Positions 32,743 to 40,908 of a stretch of 48,627 bases of DNA are shown here, in pieces. Under the pieces are notes generated by a model. It was not told the DNA's origin, did not search any database, and saw only the letters and a program-made list of their open reading frames with translations. Source of the DNA: CAZMRF01 sp964568735 (lineage in GTDB: Bacteria > Acidobacteriota > Polarisedimenticolia > JACPZX01); assembly GCA_964568735.1 (NCBI GenBank), contig CAZMRF010000036.1, positions 1 to 48,627 of the forward strand. Reading direction: 5' to 3'. Made by a program: the position numbers and the translations under genes. The number at the start of each line of letters is the position of its first letter. The first letter of the stretch is position 1.

Positions 32743-35700
32743 GTGTTCCCGCGCCGTCCCGTCACTCTCGCCGTCGCCCTTTCGGCCGCTCTCGTCTGCA
32801 TCCCTCCAGCCTTCTCCCGCGACGAGGAGGCCGGCAAGGAAAAGGAAGAGGGCCCGCTCTCATCGAAGACCCTCGGCGGTCTCGCGCTCCGCTCGATCGG
32901 TCCGGCGCTCATGTCGGGGCGCGTCGCCGACATCGCCGTCCATCCGCGCGACCGCGCCCACTACTTCGTCGGCGTCGCCTCCGGCGGAGTCTGGAGGACC
33001 GTCAACAGCGGCACGACCTGGGAGCCGCTCTTCGACGGCGAAGGGTCGTTCTCCATCGGCTGCGTGACGATCGATCCTGGCAACCCGCTCGTCGTCTGGG
33101 TGGGAACCGGGGAGAACAACAGCCAGCGGAGCGTCGCCTACGGAGACGGCGTCTACAAGTCCGTGGACGGCGGCGCCACCTGGAAAAAGTCTGGGCTGGA
33201 GCACTCGGAGCACATCGCGAAGATCCTCGTCCACCCCAAGGACTCGAACACGGTCTACGTGGCCGCGCAGGGGCCGCTCTGGGCGCCCGGAGGCGATCGC
33301 GGCCTCTACAAGACCACTGACGGCGGGAAGAGCTGGGAGAGGGTCCTCGAGATCAGCGAGAACACCGGCGTATCCGACGTCTGGATGGATCCGCGCGACC
33401 CCGACGTGCTCTATGCCGCCGCCTACCAGCGGCGCCGGCACGTGTGGACTCTCATCGATGGCGGGCCCGAGTCGGGGATCCACAAGTCCCTGGACGGGGG
33501 GAAGAGCTGGGAGAAGCTCACGCGAGGGCTCCCCACCGTGGACATGGGACGCATCGGCCTCGCCGTCTCTCCCGTGAACCCGGACGTCGTCTACGCGATC
33601 GTCGAAGCCGAGAGCAAGGAGGGAGGCTTCTTCCGATCCACGGACGCGGGCTCCAACTGGAAGAAGATGGGCGACTACGTCAGCAGCAGCCCGCAGTACT
33701 ACAACGAGATCGTCCCCGACCCCGTCGACGTGGACCGGGTCTACTCGCTCGACACCTGGATGCACGTCACGCAGGATGGCGGGAAGACCTTCACGAAGGT
33801 GGGCGAGATGGCCAAGCACGTGGACAACCACGCGCTCTGGATCGATTCCCAGGATCCCACCTACCTGCTCGCCGGCTGCGACGGGGGCATCTACGAGAGC
33901 TTCGACCAGGGCGCGACGTGGAGCTACAAGAGCAACCTCTCGATCACGCAGTTCTACCGTGCCACCCCCGACAACGCGCTCCCCTTTTACAACGTCTACG
34001 GCGGCACGCAGGACAACTTCTCCCTCGGCGGCCCCGCGAGGAACACGAGCGCGAACGGCATCTCGAACAGGGACTGGTACGTGACGCTGGGCGGCGACGG
34101 ATTCAAGACGCAGATCGACCCGACCAACCCCGACATCATCTATGCGCAGTCCCAGAACGGAGGCCTCGCCCGCTTCGACAGGAAGAGCGGGGAGGTCATC
34201 GACATCCAGCCCCAGCCGGCGCCGGGTGAGGACCCGCTGCGCTGGAACTGGGACTCCGCGCTGATCATCAGCCCCCACTCTCCCACCCGCCTCTACTTCG
34301 CGGCCCAGCGCCTGTTCAGGAGCGACGACCGCGGGGACACATGGAAGCCCGTCAGCCCGGACCTGACCCGCGCCATCGATCGGAACACCCTCGAGGTGAT
34401 GGGGCGCATCCAGAAGCCGGACGCCGTCGCCAAGGGGGCTTCGACATCCTGGTACGGCAACATCATCTCGCTGTCCGAGTCCCCGCGGCTGGAGGGGCTC
34501 ATTTATACCGGCTCGGACGACGGGGTCATCCAGGTTTTCGAGCAGGTGGCCGCGCCCGGCACGGAGGGGTGGCGCAAGATCGAGAAGTTCGACGGCGTGC
34601 CCGAGATGAGCTACGTCAGCGACGTGGAGGCCTCGATCCACGAGGCGGACCGGGTCTACGCCGGGTTCGACAATCACAAGCGGGGGGATTTCAAGCCCTA
34701 CCTGCTGCGCAGCGACGATCGGGGGCGCTCCTGGCGCTCGATCGCGTCGAACCTGCCCGAGCGGGGAAGCGTGCACACGATCGTCGAGGACCACGTGAGC
34801 CCCGATCTCCTCTTCGCAGGGACCGAGTTCGGCCTCTGGGTCACGCTCGACGGCGGGAAGAAGTGGACGCAGCTCAAGGGCGGGCTTCCGACCATCGCCG
34901 TGATGGATCTCGAGGTTCAGCGCCGCGAGAACGATCTCGTGGTGGGGAGCTTCGGCCGCGGGATCTACATCCTGGACGACTACACGCCGCTGCGGCTCGT
35001 GACGGAGGAGCTGCTGAAGAGCAATGCCGTGCTCTTCCCCGTGAAGCGCGCCTGGATGTACATGGAGTCGGCCCCCATCGGCCTGACCGGCAAGTCCATG
35101 CAGGGCGACAACTACTTCACGGCCCCCAACCCTCCCTTCGGCGCCGTCTTCACCTACTACCTCGAAGAAGACCTCGAGACCCTCACGGAGAAGCGCCACT
35201 CGGCGGAGAAGAAGGCGGCCAAGGACGAGAAGACCGAGCCTCCCCCCTATCCGTCGTGGGACGATCTGCGGCGGGAGAACCGGGAGGAGGGGCCGCAGAT
35301 ACTCCTGACCGTGACCGACGCGGACGGCGAGGTGGTCCGGCGCGTGAGCGGCCCGGGCAAGGCCGGCATCCAGAGGGTTGCCTGGGATCTCAGGTTCCCC
35401 CCCTCGCAGCCGGTCCGGTTGAAGCCCCCCGACTTCCAGAGCCCCTTCTCCGATCCTCCGCGCGGGCCCATGGTCGTGCCCGGTGAGTACACCGTGACGC
35501 TCGAGAAGCAGGCCGACGGCGTGACGACGAAGCTCTCCGAGCCCCAGAAAGTCGAGGCGGTCCCGCTGAGCCTCGGCACTCTCGAGGCCAAGGACAAGGA
35601 GGCGCTGCTCGCCTTCCAGCGAAAGGTGGCCCGCTTGCAGCGAGCCGTGCTGGGAGCCGGCCGCGTCGCGGCAGAGGCTCAGGACCGAATCGACCACCTC

Positions 35701-36069
35701 CGCAAGGCCGCGATCGACACGCCGGGAACGGACGCATCCATCTTCGCGGATATCCTCTCGGTTCAGAACCGGCTCAAGGACATCCAGGAGAGCCTCTCCG
35801 GCGACGCCGTCCGCCAGAAGTACAACGAGCCCAACGGGCCATCGATCGAAGAGAGGGTCGAGCGGATCGTCTCGGGGCAGTGGATCTCCACCTCGCCACC
35901 CACGGCCACGAACCGCGATGCCTACCGGTTCGCGGGCGAGGCCTTCGGCAAGGTGCTGGCGGATCTCCAGCGCCTCCTCGAGCAGGACCTCCGAGGGATC
36001 GAGGATCGGCTAGAAGCCGCTGGAGCGCCGTGGACCCCGGGCCGCGTGCCGCGCTGGAAGATGGAGTAG
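32743..36069 (+). CDS. Secreted BNR/sortilin-like beta-propeller protein
   Basis: A 1108-residue exported protein. A signal peptide (residues 1-25, VTLAVALSAALVCIPPAFS) precedes a long array of BNR-type Asp-box repeats: SVDGGATWKK, TTDGGKSWER, SLDGGKSWEK, STDAGSNWKK, TQDGGKTFTK, SFDQGATWSY, SDDRGDTWKP, SDDRGRSWRS and TLDGGKKWTQ. This is the VPS10/sortilin or exo-alpha-sialidase-like propeller fold often labelled glycosyl hydrolase, although no glycosidase catalytic site can be assigned. The C-terminal 250 residues contain an Ig-like stretch and a helical region. The GTG start is 6 nt after the preceding stop, with little ribosome site, implying coupled translation. It is convergent with the next gene, 3 nt away. 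Confidence 0.9.
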   Translation: MFPRRPVTLAVALSAALVCIPPAFSRDEEAGKEKEEGPLSSKTLGGLALRSIGPALMSGRVADIAVHPRDRAHYFVGVASGGVWRTVNSGTTWEPLFDGEGSFSIGCVTIDPGNPLVVWVGTGENNSQRSVAYGDGVYKSVDGGATWKKSGLEHSEHIAKILVHPKDSNTVYVAAQGPLWAPGGDRGLYKTTDGGKSWERVLEISENTGVSDVWMDPRDPDVLYAAAYQRRRHVWTLIDGGPESGIHKSLDGGKSWEKLTRGLPTVDMGRIGLAVSPVNPDVVYAIVEAESKEGGFFRSTDAGSNWKKMGDYVSSSPQYYNEIVPDPVDVDRVYSLDTWMHVTQDGGKTFTKVGEMAKHVDNHALWIDSQDPTYLLAGCDGGIYESFDQGATWSYKSNLSITQFYRATPDNALPFYNVYGGTQDNFSLGGPARNTSANGISNRDWYVTLGGDGFKTQIDPTNPDIIYAQSQNGGLARFDRKSGEVIDIQPQPAPGEDPLRWNWDSALIISPHSPTRLYFAAQRLFRSDDRGDTWKPVSPDLTRAIDRNTLEVMGRIQKPDAVAKGASTSWYGNIISLSESPRLEGLIYTGSDDGVIQVFEQVAAPGTEGWRKIEKFDGVPEMSYVSDVEASIHEADRVYAGFDNHKRGDFKPYLLRSDDRGRSWRSIASNLPERGSVHTIVEDHVSPDLLFAGTEFGLWVTLDGGKKWTQLKGGLPTIAVMDLEVQRRENDLVVGSFGRGIYILDDYTPLRLVTEELLKSNAVLFPVKRAWMYMESAPIGLTGKSMQGDNYFTAPNPPFGAVFTYYLEEDLETLTEKRHSAEKKAAKDEKTEPPPYPSWDDLRRENREEGPQILLTVTDADGEVVRRVSGPGKAGIQRVAWDLRFPPSQPVRLKPPDFQSPFSDPPRGPMVVPGEYTVTLEKQADGVTTKLSEPQKVEAVPLSLGTLEAKDKEALLAFQRKVARLQRAVLGAGRVAAEAQDRIDHLRKAAIDTPGTDASIFADILSVQNRLKDIQESLSGDAVRQKYNEPNGPSIEERVERIVSGQWISTSPPTATNRDAYRFAGEAFGKVLADLQRLLEQDLRGIEDRLEAAGAPWTPGRVPRWKME

Positions 36070-36072
36070 AGG

Positions 36073-37443
36073 CTATTTCGCGACGAGGGCGGCGAAGAGC
36101 CTTCCGAGCGTTGTCTCCTTCTCCAAGGCTCCCACGATCGCGATGACCTCTTTGGCCTTTCCGGCGGGAAGCACGGGCTCGGACAGGGCGAGAAACTTGT
36201 TCTCCACTTCACGGTCCGTCAGCGGGTTGCGGGGGTCGCCCTTCGGATAGTCCACTCGGCAGGAGTAGGTCGTCCCGTTCTTCATCCGGATCTCCATGTC
36301 GCAGCGGTAGAGGGCGGGGAAGGTCTTCTCGATCTCCGGGTCGGCCACTCCCTTCACCTTCTGGATGAGCGCGAGGAGCTTCGGGTCGGTGAAGCGCTCC
36401 TCCTCGAAGGACTCCGGCGTGACGATCCCGTCCATGAGAGCCACGGCCACGCAGTAGGGCAGCGAGTGGTCGGCCGTCTCCTTCGACGTGGGCTTGTACT
36501 TCGACGGGTCGCAGAGGATGTCCACGGCCCGCGCGACGGTCCGGATGGTGACCTGCTGGATGGCGTCGGGATCGATCCCGTGATCCTCCCTGAGCTTCAG
36601 GGCCGCCGTCAGCGGCGAATGGGTGAGAGCTTCGGTGGGAAAGAACTTCATGGAGCAGTCCTTGATCTTGAAGGACTCGCCCAGCCCGGCGGTGAGCTTC
36701 TCCGGAAGCCACTTCTCGCCCAGGCAGTGGAAGAGCCCCTCCTTGCCGTCGATGACGTGCTCCGGGCCGATGTAGCCCTTCTGCGCCCACAGGGCCGCGA
36801 CCGTCCCCTGCCACGTCGCGATGGGATCGACCGTGTTCTTCATCATCGTCAGCTTGCCCGCGGTCACGGCGCCCAGCGTGAGCGTGTGGGAGCCCGAGAT
36901 GCCGATGGCGTTCTGGATCTGGGCCTCGTCCAGCCCCAGGAGCCGGCCGGCGACCACCGGCGAGACGAAGCCGGTCAGGCTGGCATGGTGCCAGCCGCGC
37001 TCGCGGATGCCCGGCTCGGCCGCCTCGCAGAAGCGCATCTCCAGCTCGTGGCCGATGACGATGCCGAGGATCACGTCCTTGCCTCCCGTTCCCTGGCGCT
37101 CCGCGATGGCGAGCGCCGCCGGGAGGATGTCGCTCGGGTGGGAGGGATCCGCCTTCCAGTAGATGTCGTTGTAGTCGAGGGCCCTCACGAGCAGGGCGTT
37201 GTAGAAGGAGGCCCAGGTCGCGGGGACCTTCTTCCGTGTTCCGATGAGCGTCGCTTCGGCGCGCCCCCCCTCCTCCTCGATGAACTCGCGCACGATCCGC
37301 GCGTCGTGCGTCCGGGTTCCCCCCAGCGCGCAGCCGAGAGAGTCGAGGAGGTACCGTTTTGCCTCCGAGATCGAGCGGGCGTCGAGATGCGTGTATTCGA
37401 GGTTGGCTGCGAAGCGGGCGAGCGTGCGGCTGAGATGCTCCAT
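36073..37443 (-). CDS. MmgE/PrpD family protein (2-methylcitrate dehydratase-like)
   Basis: A 456-residue protein of the MmgE/PrpD family, whose members dehydrate 2-methylcitrate or related tricarboxylic acids or have lost that function. Seen: SLGCALGGTRTHDA, the conserved NALLVRALDYNDIYWKADPS, HPSDILPAALAIAERQGTGG, ISGSHTLTLGAVTAGK and, near the end, MKNGTTYSCRVDYPKGDPRN followed by PLTDREVENKF, all characteristic. ATG 37443 has an AGGAG site 6 nt away and TATAAT (37475-37470, minus strand) as a good -10 box. An aconitase-family gene is present at 24-26 kb, but no methylcitrate synthase is adjacent, so a methylcitrate cycle is only possible, not shown. Confidence 0.92.
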   Translation of the reverse strand: MEHLSRTLARFAANLEYTHLDARSISEAKRYLLDSLGCALGGTRTHDARIVREFIEEEGGRAEATLIGTRKKVPATWASFYNALLVRALDYNDIYWKADPSHPSDILPAALAIAERQGTGGKDVILGIVIGHELEMRFCEAAEPGIRERGWHHASLTGFVSPVVAGRLLGLDEAQIQNAIGISGSHTLTLGAVTAGKLTMMKNTVDPIATWQGTVAALWAQKGYIGPEHVIDGKEGLFHCLGEKWLPEKLTAGLGESFKIKDCSMKFFPTEALTHSPLTAALKLREDHGIDPDAIQQVTIRTVARAVDILCDPSKYKPTSKETADHSLPYCVAVALMDGIVTPESFEEERFTDPKLLALIQKVKGVADPEIEKTFPALYRCDMEIRMKNGTTYSCRVDYPKGDPRNPLTDREVENKFLALSEPVLPAGKAKEVIAIVGALEKETTLGRLFAALVAK

Positions 37444-37659
37444 CGAAGGCTCCTAGGAAATGGGGCCGGATTATAGCAGGGGATCCGGGCTGCCCAGTGT
37501 CCGGTAACGCAAACGACGTTGAGTCCTCTGTCAAAGACCCATTCCGGACAGCCCGCTTCGTGAGCGATGCGGCCCGGCGGCCCGCCTGATAGCGGGTCCC
37601 ATTGTCGTTCTGTCAAGCCAACTTCAAGGAGCGGCACCTTCGACGAGCCCGCCTCGCGA

Positions 37660-38097
37660 TCACATGGCCATCCCCGCCACGCACGTCTCACCGTGGTACA
37701 ACAGGAAGGGCTCGCGGCCCTCATAGCCTCCAAACGACCAGACATCGCCGTCCGGCGCCTCTCCCTTGCAACGCATGAGCCCCTCGTGCGGGAGCCTCTC
37801 GGCCGTCAGCTGGGGCCCACGAGCGGGCGAAGACACGTGCAGGTCGGTCCCGGTCGAGCCAACGGAGGGCGCAGACGTGTGCAGGTCAGCCCAGGTCGAG
37901 TTCGCCCACCGCGCAGACGTGTGCAGGTCGGTTCCGGTCGAGTTCCCCTGTCCCGCCCGCCGCTCGAGATGGGCGAGGCTCGGGCGGACGGTGTGCGGGG
38001 GTTGGTGATCCCGCACTTCCTCAGGAGATGCAACAGGGGAAGGCGCGGGAATCGTCGCGGGAGAGACCACGGGACGAGCGACAGAAGCGGGCTGCAC
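37660..38097 (-). CDS. Hypothetical protein with three 14-residue tandem repeats
   Basis: Not recognised. A 145-residue protein. It is supported by a near-consensus promoter upstream, a good ribosome site (caggagc, about 7 nt before GTG 38097) and the length of the frame. The N-terminus is Pro/Ser/Val-rich, the middle holds three tandem repeats of the form STGTDLHTSA (NSTGTDLHTSARWA, NSTWADLHTSAPSV, GSTGTDLHVSSPAR), and the end has two cysteines in LMRCKGEAPDGDV and LLYHGETCVAGMAM, possibly part of a metal site. It is the only gene inside the transposon-like unit. Other frames over the same bases also repeat, as they must, so the reading frame is inferred mainly from promoter and ribosome site. 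Confidence 0.55.
   Translation of the reverse strand: MQPASVARPVVSPATIPAPSPVASPEEVRDHQPPHTVRPSLAHLERRAGQGNSTGTDLHTSARWANSTWADLHTSAPSVGSTGTDLHVSSPARGPQLTAERLPHEGLMRCKGEAPDGDVWSFGGYEGREPFLLYHGETCVAGMAM
37829..37942. repeat. Three tandem repeats, 42-bp period
   Basis: A 30-bp core (gcagacgtgtgcaggtcggt and following, ending gtcgag) recurs at 37829-37858, 37871-37900 and 37913-37942, exactly 42 bp apart, with 12 bp of more variable sequence between cores. As 42 is divisible by three, the repeats encode 14-residue units. Confidence 0.9.
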
Positions 38098-38141
38098 GTT
38101 CGGCTCCTGGAGCGAGTTCTGGGGCTCTGGCAGGTAGGCGA

Positions 38142-38170
38142 ACGATACACGAAAGTAAAGCGCGTGTCAA
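38142..38170 (-). promoter_or_regulatory. Near-consensus promoter for the repeat-containing gene
   Basis: On the minus strand TTGACA (38170-38165), 17 bp, TATCGT (38147-38142). The -35 box is perfect, which is rare in this window. Transcription would start near 38135, about 38 nt before GTG 38097. A run of seven T (38174-38180, plus strand) lies just upstream and may act as an UP-like A-tract. Confidence 0.7.
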
Positions 38171-38334
38171 GGACTTTTTTTCTACGGAACTCCGCCCGCC
38201 GCCGGATGCACACCTTCCTGGTGTCCCGTAACTGAAACGATGTTGAGTCCTGGGACCCAACTCGAGTTCTCCCCGGGGACGGGTCCTCCTGTAGGACCGC
38301 TGGGCAGGTCCAACACGACTTCGGTTACGGGACA

Positions 38335-38727
38335 CTAGCGAGCCTTGAGGGCGGGCTCCGTGGTCCGCATCATGATCACCGGCGGCGAGGCCAGGTGCTG
38401 CTTGACCGTGCACTGCCCGGCGGCGCGGATCACCGCCTCGCGGTAGCGCTCGGGGAATCCCTCGGGCAGCTCGATCTCGATCTCCACGCGGTGGACCATG
38501 TGAGTCTCCTCGTCGCGCTCGGAGACCTGTGTGATCCGGATTCCCTCCGTGGGAATCCCGCGCTGGCTGCAGAAACGGGCGACGAAGTAGCCGGCACAGG
38601 TCCCGAGAGAAGCCAGGAAGAGATCAAAGGGCGCCGGCGCCGACCCATCCTGCGCTGTGCGGATCGTGTGCTCTCCGAATCTCGCCTCCGCGACGTCGTT
38701 GCCGGGAAGCCTGATTTCCATTCTCAT
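38335..38727 (-). CDS. OsmC/Ohr family protein
   Basis: A 130-residue OsmC-fold protein; family members reduce organic or fatty-acid hydroperoxides with a pair of cysteines. Both are visible: FLASLGTCAGYFVARFC (first) and AAGQCTVKQHLASPPV (second), in the expected contexts. ATG 38727 follows a GGAGG site 8 nt away (aggctggaggcatcctcc); ATG 38721 is a second possibility, while the open frame upstream is unlikely. The stop codon shares its last base with the end of the transposon-like unit (38335), so the unit sits directly against the gene. OsmC proteins usually have about 135-140 residues, so the gene seems complete or only slightly shortened. Confidence 0.88.
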   Translation of the reverse strand: MRMEIRLPGNDVAEARFGEHTIRTAQDGSAPAPFDLFLASLGTCAGYFVARFCSQRGIPTEGIRITQVSERDEETHMVHRVEIEIELPEGFPERYREAVIRAAGQCTVKQHLASPPVIMMRTTEPALKAR

Positions 38728-38879
38728 GGAGGATGCCTCCAGCCTGCGGGCTGCCCGGGATGAGTGCAAGGGGGATACCACGGGGCGGGACGGAGGGTCG
38801 CCCAGCTCCGAGCTACGCCACAGCCAGACTGTTCCGATCAGGAACGCTCGACACGGTTCGGAAGGGCTAGGATCGTCGA

Positions 38880-39728
38880 ATGGCTGATATGGATCTGCCG
38901 CTCTCGAAAGCCCGGATTGTCGTCTTCGACACGGAAACCACGGGCCTCTCGCCCGTGGACGACACCATCATCGAGATCGCCGCCCTCGCCCTGGAGGGAG
39001 GCGTGGAGACCGGCCGCTTCGAGGAGCTGGTGGATCCCGGCCGCCCCATCCCTCCGGAGCTGACCGCCATCCATGGGATCGATGACGCCATGGTGCGTGG
39101 AAAGCCTCATCTCGCCGAGGCCGCAGCGCGCTTTCTAGCCTTCGCCGCGGACGCCCACCTTGCCGCGCACAACGCCCCCTACGACATGGCCATGATGATC
39201 GGCCCGATGCTGGAGGCCGGCCTCCGGCCCGCCGGCAATCCCGTCATCGACACCTGCCGACTCGCGCGGAAGCTCATCGAGGCCCCGAACTACCGTTTGG
39301 GGACGATCGCGGGCGTCCTGGGGCTCGACATCTCGCGTGCGCACCGGGCGATGCCCGACGTGGAGGCCACGGCCCGCGTGCTTCTGGAGTGCCTGCGCCG
39401 GATGGGCGAGGCAGCGACTCTCGCCGACGCAGAGCGGATCAGCGCCGCGCGATTGAGCTTCGGCCTTCCCGGCGACGCCACGCCCCTGCCGGATTCAGTG
39501 AAGCCGATGAGGCAGGCGATGGAAACGAGGGCGACCGTCGAGATTGTCTACCGCGGCGGGAGCCACGGCGATCGACCCCGGCGCGTCACCCCCCTCCTCT
39601 TCCTCGAGCTGGACGGCCAGCCCATCCTCGCCGCCGTGTGCCACATTGACGGAGTCATGAAGAACTTCCGCGTGTCACAGATCGTGAGCGTCCGGAGCCC
39701 TTCCCAAGGGGGCAGATTCCAGTCGTAG
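38880..39728 (+). CDS. DEDDh 3'-5' exonuclease (DnaQ-like) fused to a WYL-like domain
   Basis: A 282-residue protein. Residues 12-178 form a DnaQ/epsilon-type exonuclease: VVFDTETTGLSP (D17, E19), HNAPYDMAMM, and HRAMPDVEATARVL, giving all DEDDh residues. Residues 210-275 (AMETRATVEIVYRGGSHGD then RPRRVTPLLFLELDGQPILA) resemble a WYL domain, which in other proteins senses nucleic-acid ligands. It lies outside a polymerase III context. ATG 38880 has no ribosome site, but TAGGAT (38868-38873) ends 6 nt upstream, suggesting a leaderless transcript. It is a candidate repair or defence nuclease. Confidence 0.82.
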   Translation: MADMDLPLSKARIVVFDTETTGLSPVDDTIIEIAALALEGGVETGRFEELVDPGRPIPPELTAIHGIDDAMVRGKPHLAEAAARFLAFAADAHLAAHNAPYDMAMMIGPMLEAGLRPAGNPVIDTCRLARKLIEAPNYRLGTIAGVLGLDISRAHRAMPDVEATARVLLECLRRMGEAATLADAERISAARLSFGLPGDATPLPDSVKPMRQAMETRATVEIVYRGGSHGDRPRRVTPLLFLELDGQPILAAVCHIDGVMKNFRVSQIVSVRSPSQGGRFQS

Positions 39729-39750
39729 CCGTCCAGGGGGGCGGAGCCTC

Positions 39751-40617
39751 ATGGCGAAACCGGGAGACCAGGCCGTGCGCTATGCCGAGGTCAACGAGGT
39801 GCGCGTACCGACGTTCGTCTACGGAACTGCGTGGAAGGAGAATGAAACCTCACGGTTGACTCGATTGGCCATCGATGCCGGCTTTCGGGGGATCGACACC
39901 GCGAATCAGCGCCGGCACTATCACGAAGCCGCCGTGGGCGAGGCGATCTCGCAGGTCATCGGCTCCGGGGCGCTCCGGCGGGATGAGCTTTTCCTGCAAT
40001 CCAAGTTCACATCCCTCGGGGGCCAGGATCATCGCCTGCCTTACGACGGCGATGCGCCCGTTGCCCTTCAGGTGGAGCAGTCCTTCGCCAGCACCATGGA
40101 GCATTTCGACATCGAGTACCTGGACTCGTACGTACTGCACGGGCCGACGAACCGGCACGGACTGGCCCCCGACGACTGGGAGGTCTGGCGAGCCATGGAG
40201 AAACTACACGCATCCGGCAAGACCCGGTTGCTCGGGATCTCGAACGTCACCATCGAACAGCTCCAGGCACTCGTGGCGGACGCGTCGGTGAAGCCGGCAG
40301 TCGTCCAGAATCGATGCTTCGCATCGATGGGCTGGGATCGTACCGTCCGCGAGTTCTGCAAGGCCCGAGGAATTCTCTACCAGGGCTTTTCGCTTTTGAC
40401 CGCGAATCCGCAAGCCGTGAATCATCGTCGCACCCAGGAGATGGCGCGAAAGTACGGCACAGGCCCGGCCCAGGTGATCTTCCGTTTCGCCCAGCAAACC
40501 GGAATCGTCGCGCTCACCGGAACGACTTCCGCCGCGCACATGAAGCAAGACCTCGAGGCATACAGCTTCGAGCTGGAGGCCGACGAAGTCTCCGAATGTG
40601 AGCGGCTCCTCGGTTGA
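39751..40617 (+). CDS. Aldo/keto reductase
   Basis: A 288-residue NADPH-dependent TIM-barrel reductase. The catalytic tetrad is visible: D49 (FRGIDTANQ), Y57 (RRHYHEAA), K85 (LQSKFTS) and H130 (YVLHGPTNR). It also shows GKTRLLGISNVTIEQLQAL, the family signature, and the cofactor region near GIVALTGTTSAAHMKQDLEA. Length is a little shorter than most (about 310). A ggag site precedes ATG 39751. It lies 22 nt after the exonuclease gene on the same strand and could be co-transcribed. Substrate is unknown; the glycine-to-arginine-like changes in the first loop are not interpretable. Confidence 0.92.
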   Translation: MAKPGDQAVRYAEVNEVRVPTFVYGTAWKENETSRLTRLAIDAGFRGIDTANQRRHYHEAAVGEAISQVIGSGALRRDELFLQSKFTSLGGQDHRLPYDGDAPVALQVEQSFASTMEHFDIEYLDSYVLHGPTNRHGLAPDDWEVWRAMEKLHASGKTRLLGISNVTIEQLQALVADASVKPAVVQNRCFASMGWDRTVREFCKARGILYQGFSLLTANPQAVNHRRTQEMARKYGTGPAQVIFRFAQQTGIVALTGTTSAAHMKQDLEAYSFELEADEVSECERLLG

Positions 40618-40683
40618 CGGAGGGCTGCTCCCGGGGCTATCCGGAAGCGAGACGCTCTCTCCGATGGCGACAGTAGGTCATCC

Positions 40684-40908
40684 CTACAGGAGCCGGCGAA
40701 TCTCCTCCCGCGTCATCTCGCAGTCGCTGAGGATTTTGGCCATCAAGCCGGGCCCCAACGTTTCTCCGGCGTGAACCGGCACGACCGTCGCTCGCCCATC
40801 GGGATGTCGCAGGAAGTGGTGGCTGCCCTTGACCCGGACCACCACGAACCCCGCTCGCCTGAGAGCCGCCACGACTCGCTTGCCACTGAACCGTGGGAGC
40901 TTCGTCAT
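40684..40908 (-). CDS. hicA: HicA mRNA interferase toxin
   Basis: A 74-residue double-stranded-RNA-binding-fold toxin that cleaves mRNA. It has the classical pattern: LPRFSGKRVVAALRRAGFVV, then VKGSHHFLRHPDGR with the catalytic histidine of the GSHH motif (about residue 30), then VVPVHAGETLGPGLMAKIL and the C-terminal DCEMTREEIRRLL. Length is typical. ATG 40908 overlaps the HicB stop by 4 nt (ATGA), giving coupled translation with the antitoxin upstream. The longer open frame above is a shadow of HicB. All key residues look intact, so the toxin should be functional. Confidence 0.94.
   Translation of the reverse strand: MTKLPRFSGKRVVAALRRAGFVVVRVKGSHHFLRHPDGRATVVPVHAGETLGPGLMAKILSDCEMTREEIRRLL

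Larger units (their letters stand above)
37497..38335. mobile_element. Transposon-like unit with terminal inverted repeats carrying one gene
   Basis: The left end GTGTCCGGTAAC (37497-37508) and the right end GTTACGGGACAC (38324-38335) are inverted copies with one mismatch in 12. A third copy, GTGTCCCGTAAC (38221-38232), faces the same way as the left end. Over 31 bp (37497-37527 and 38221-38251) the two like-oriented copies agree at 27 positions. The inner 38221-38335 segment is therefore itself a 115-bp MITE-like palindrome-ended unit. The whole 839-bp unit holds one gene with its own promoter and no transposase. No target-site duplication is seen. Identity of the parent element is unknown. 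Confidence 0.55.

Noticed and set aside
32860..35697. A 945-codon minus-strand open frame opposite the BNR gene.
   Set aside because: It is the antisense shadow of codon-biased repeats and has no recognisable motif.
37498..37550. TGTCCGG and CCGGACA at 37498 and 37544 as a separate 53-bp palindrome-ended element.
   Set aside because: Seven bases on each side are too short to support a separate element; the left end is better explained as part of the larger unit.
37829..37942. The repeats as a CRISPR array.
   Set aside because: Only three units, spacers of 12 bp that are themselves similar, no cas genes; they are coding tandem repeats.
37806..38213. A second minus-strand frame over the 42-bp repeats.
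   Set aside because: It starts upstream of the predicted transcription start and lacks a ribosome site; the frame starting at 38097 fits both signals.
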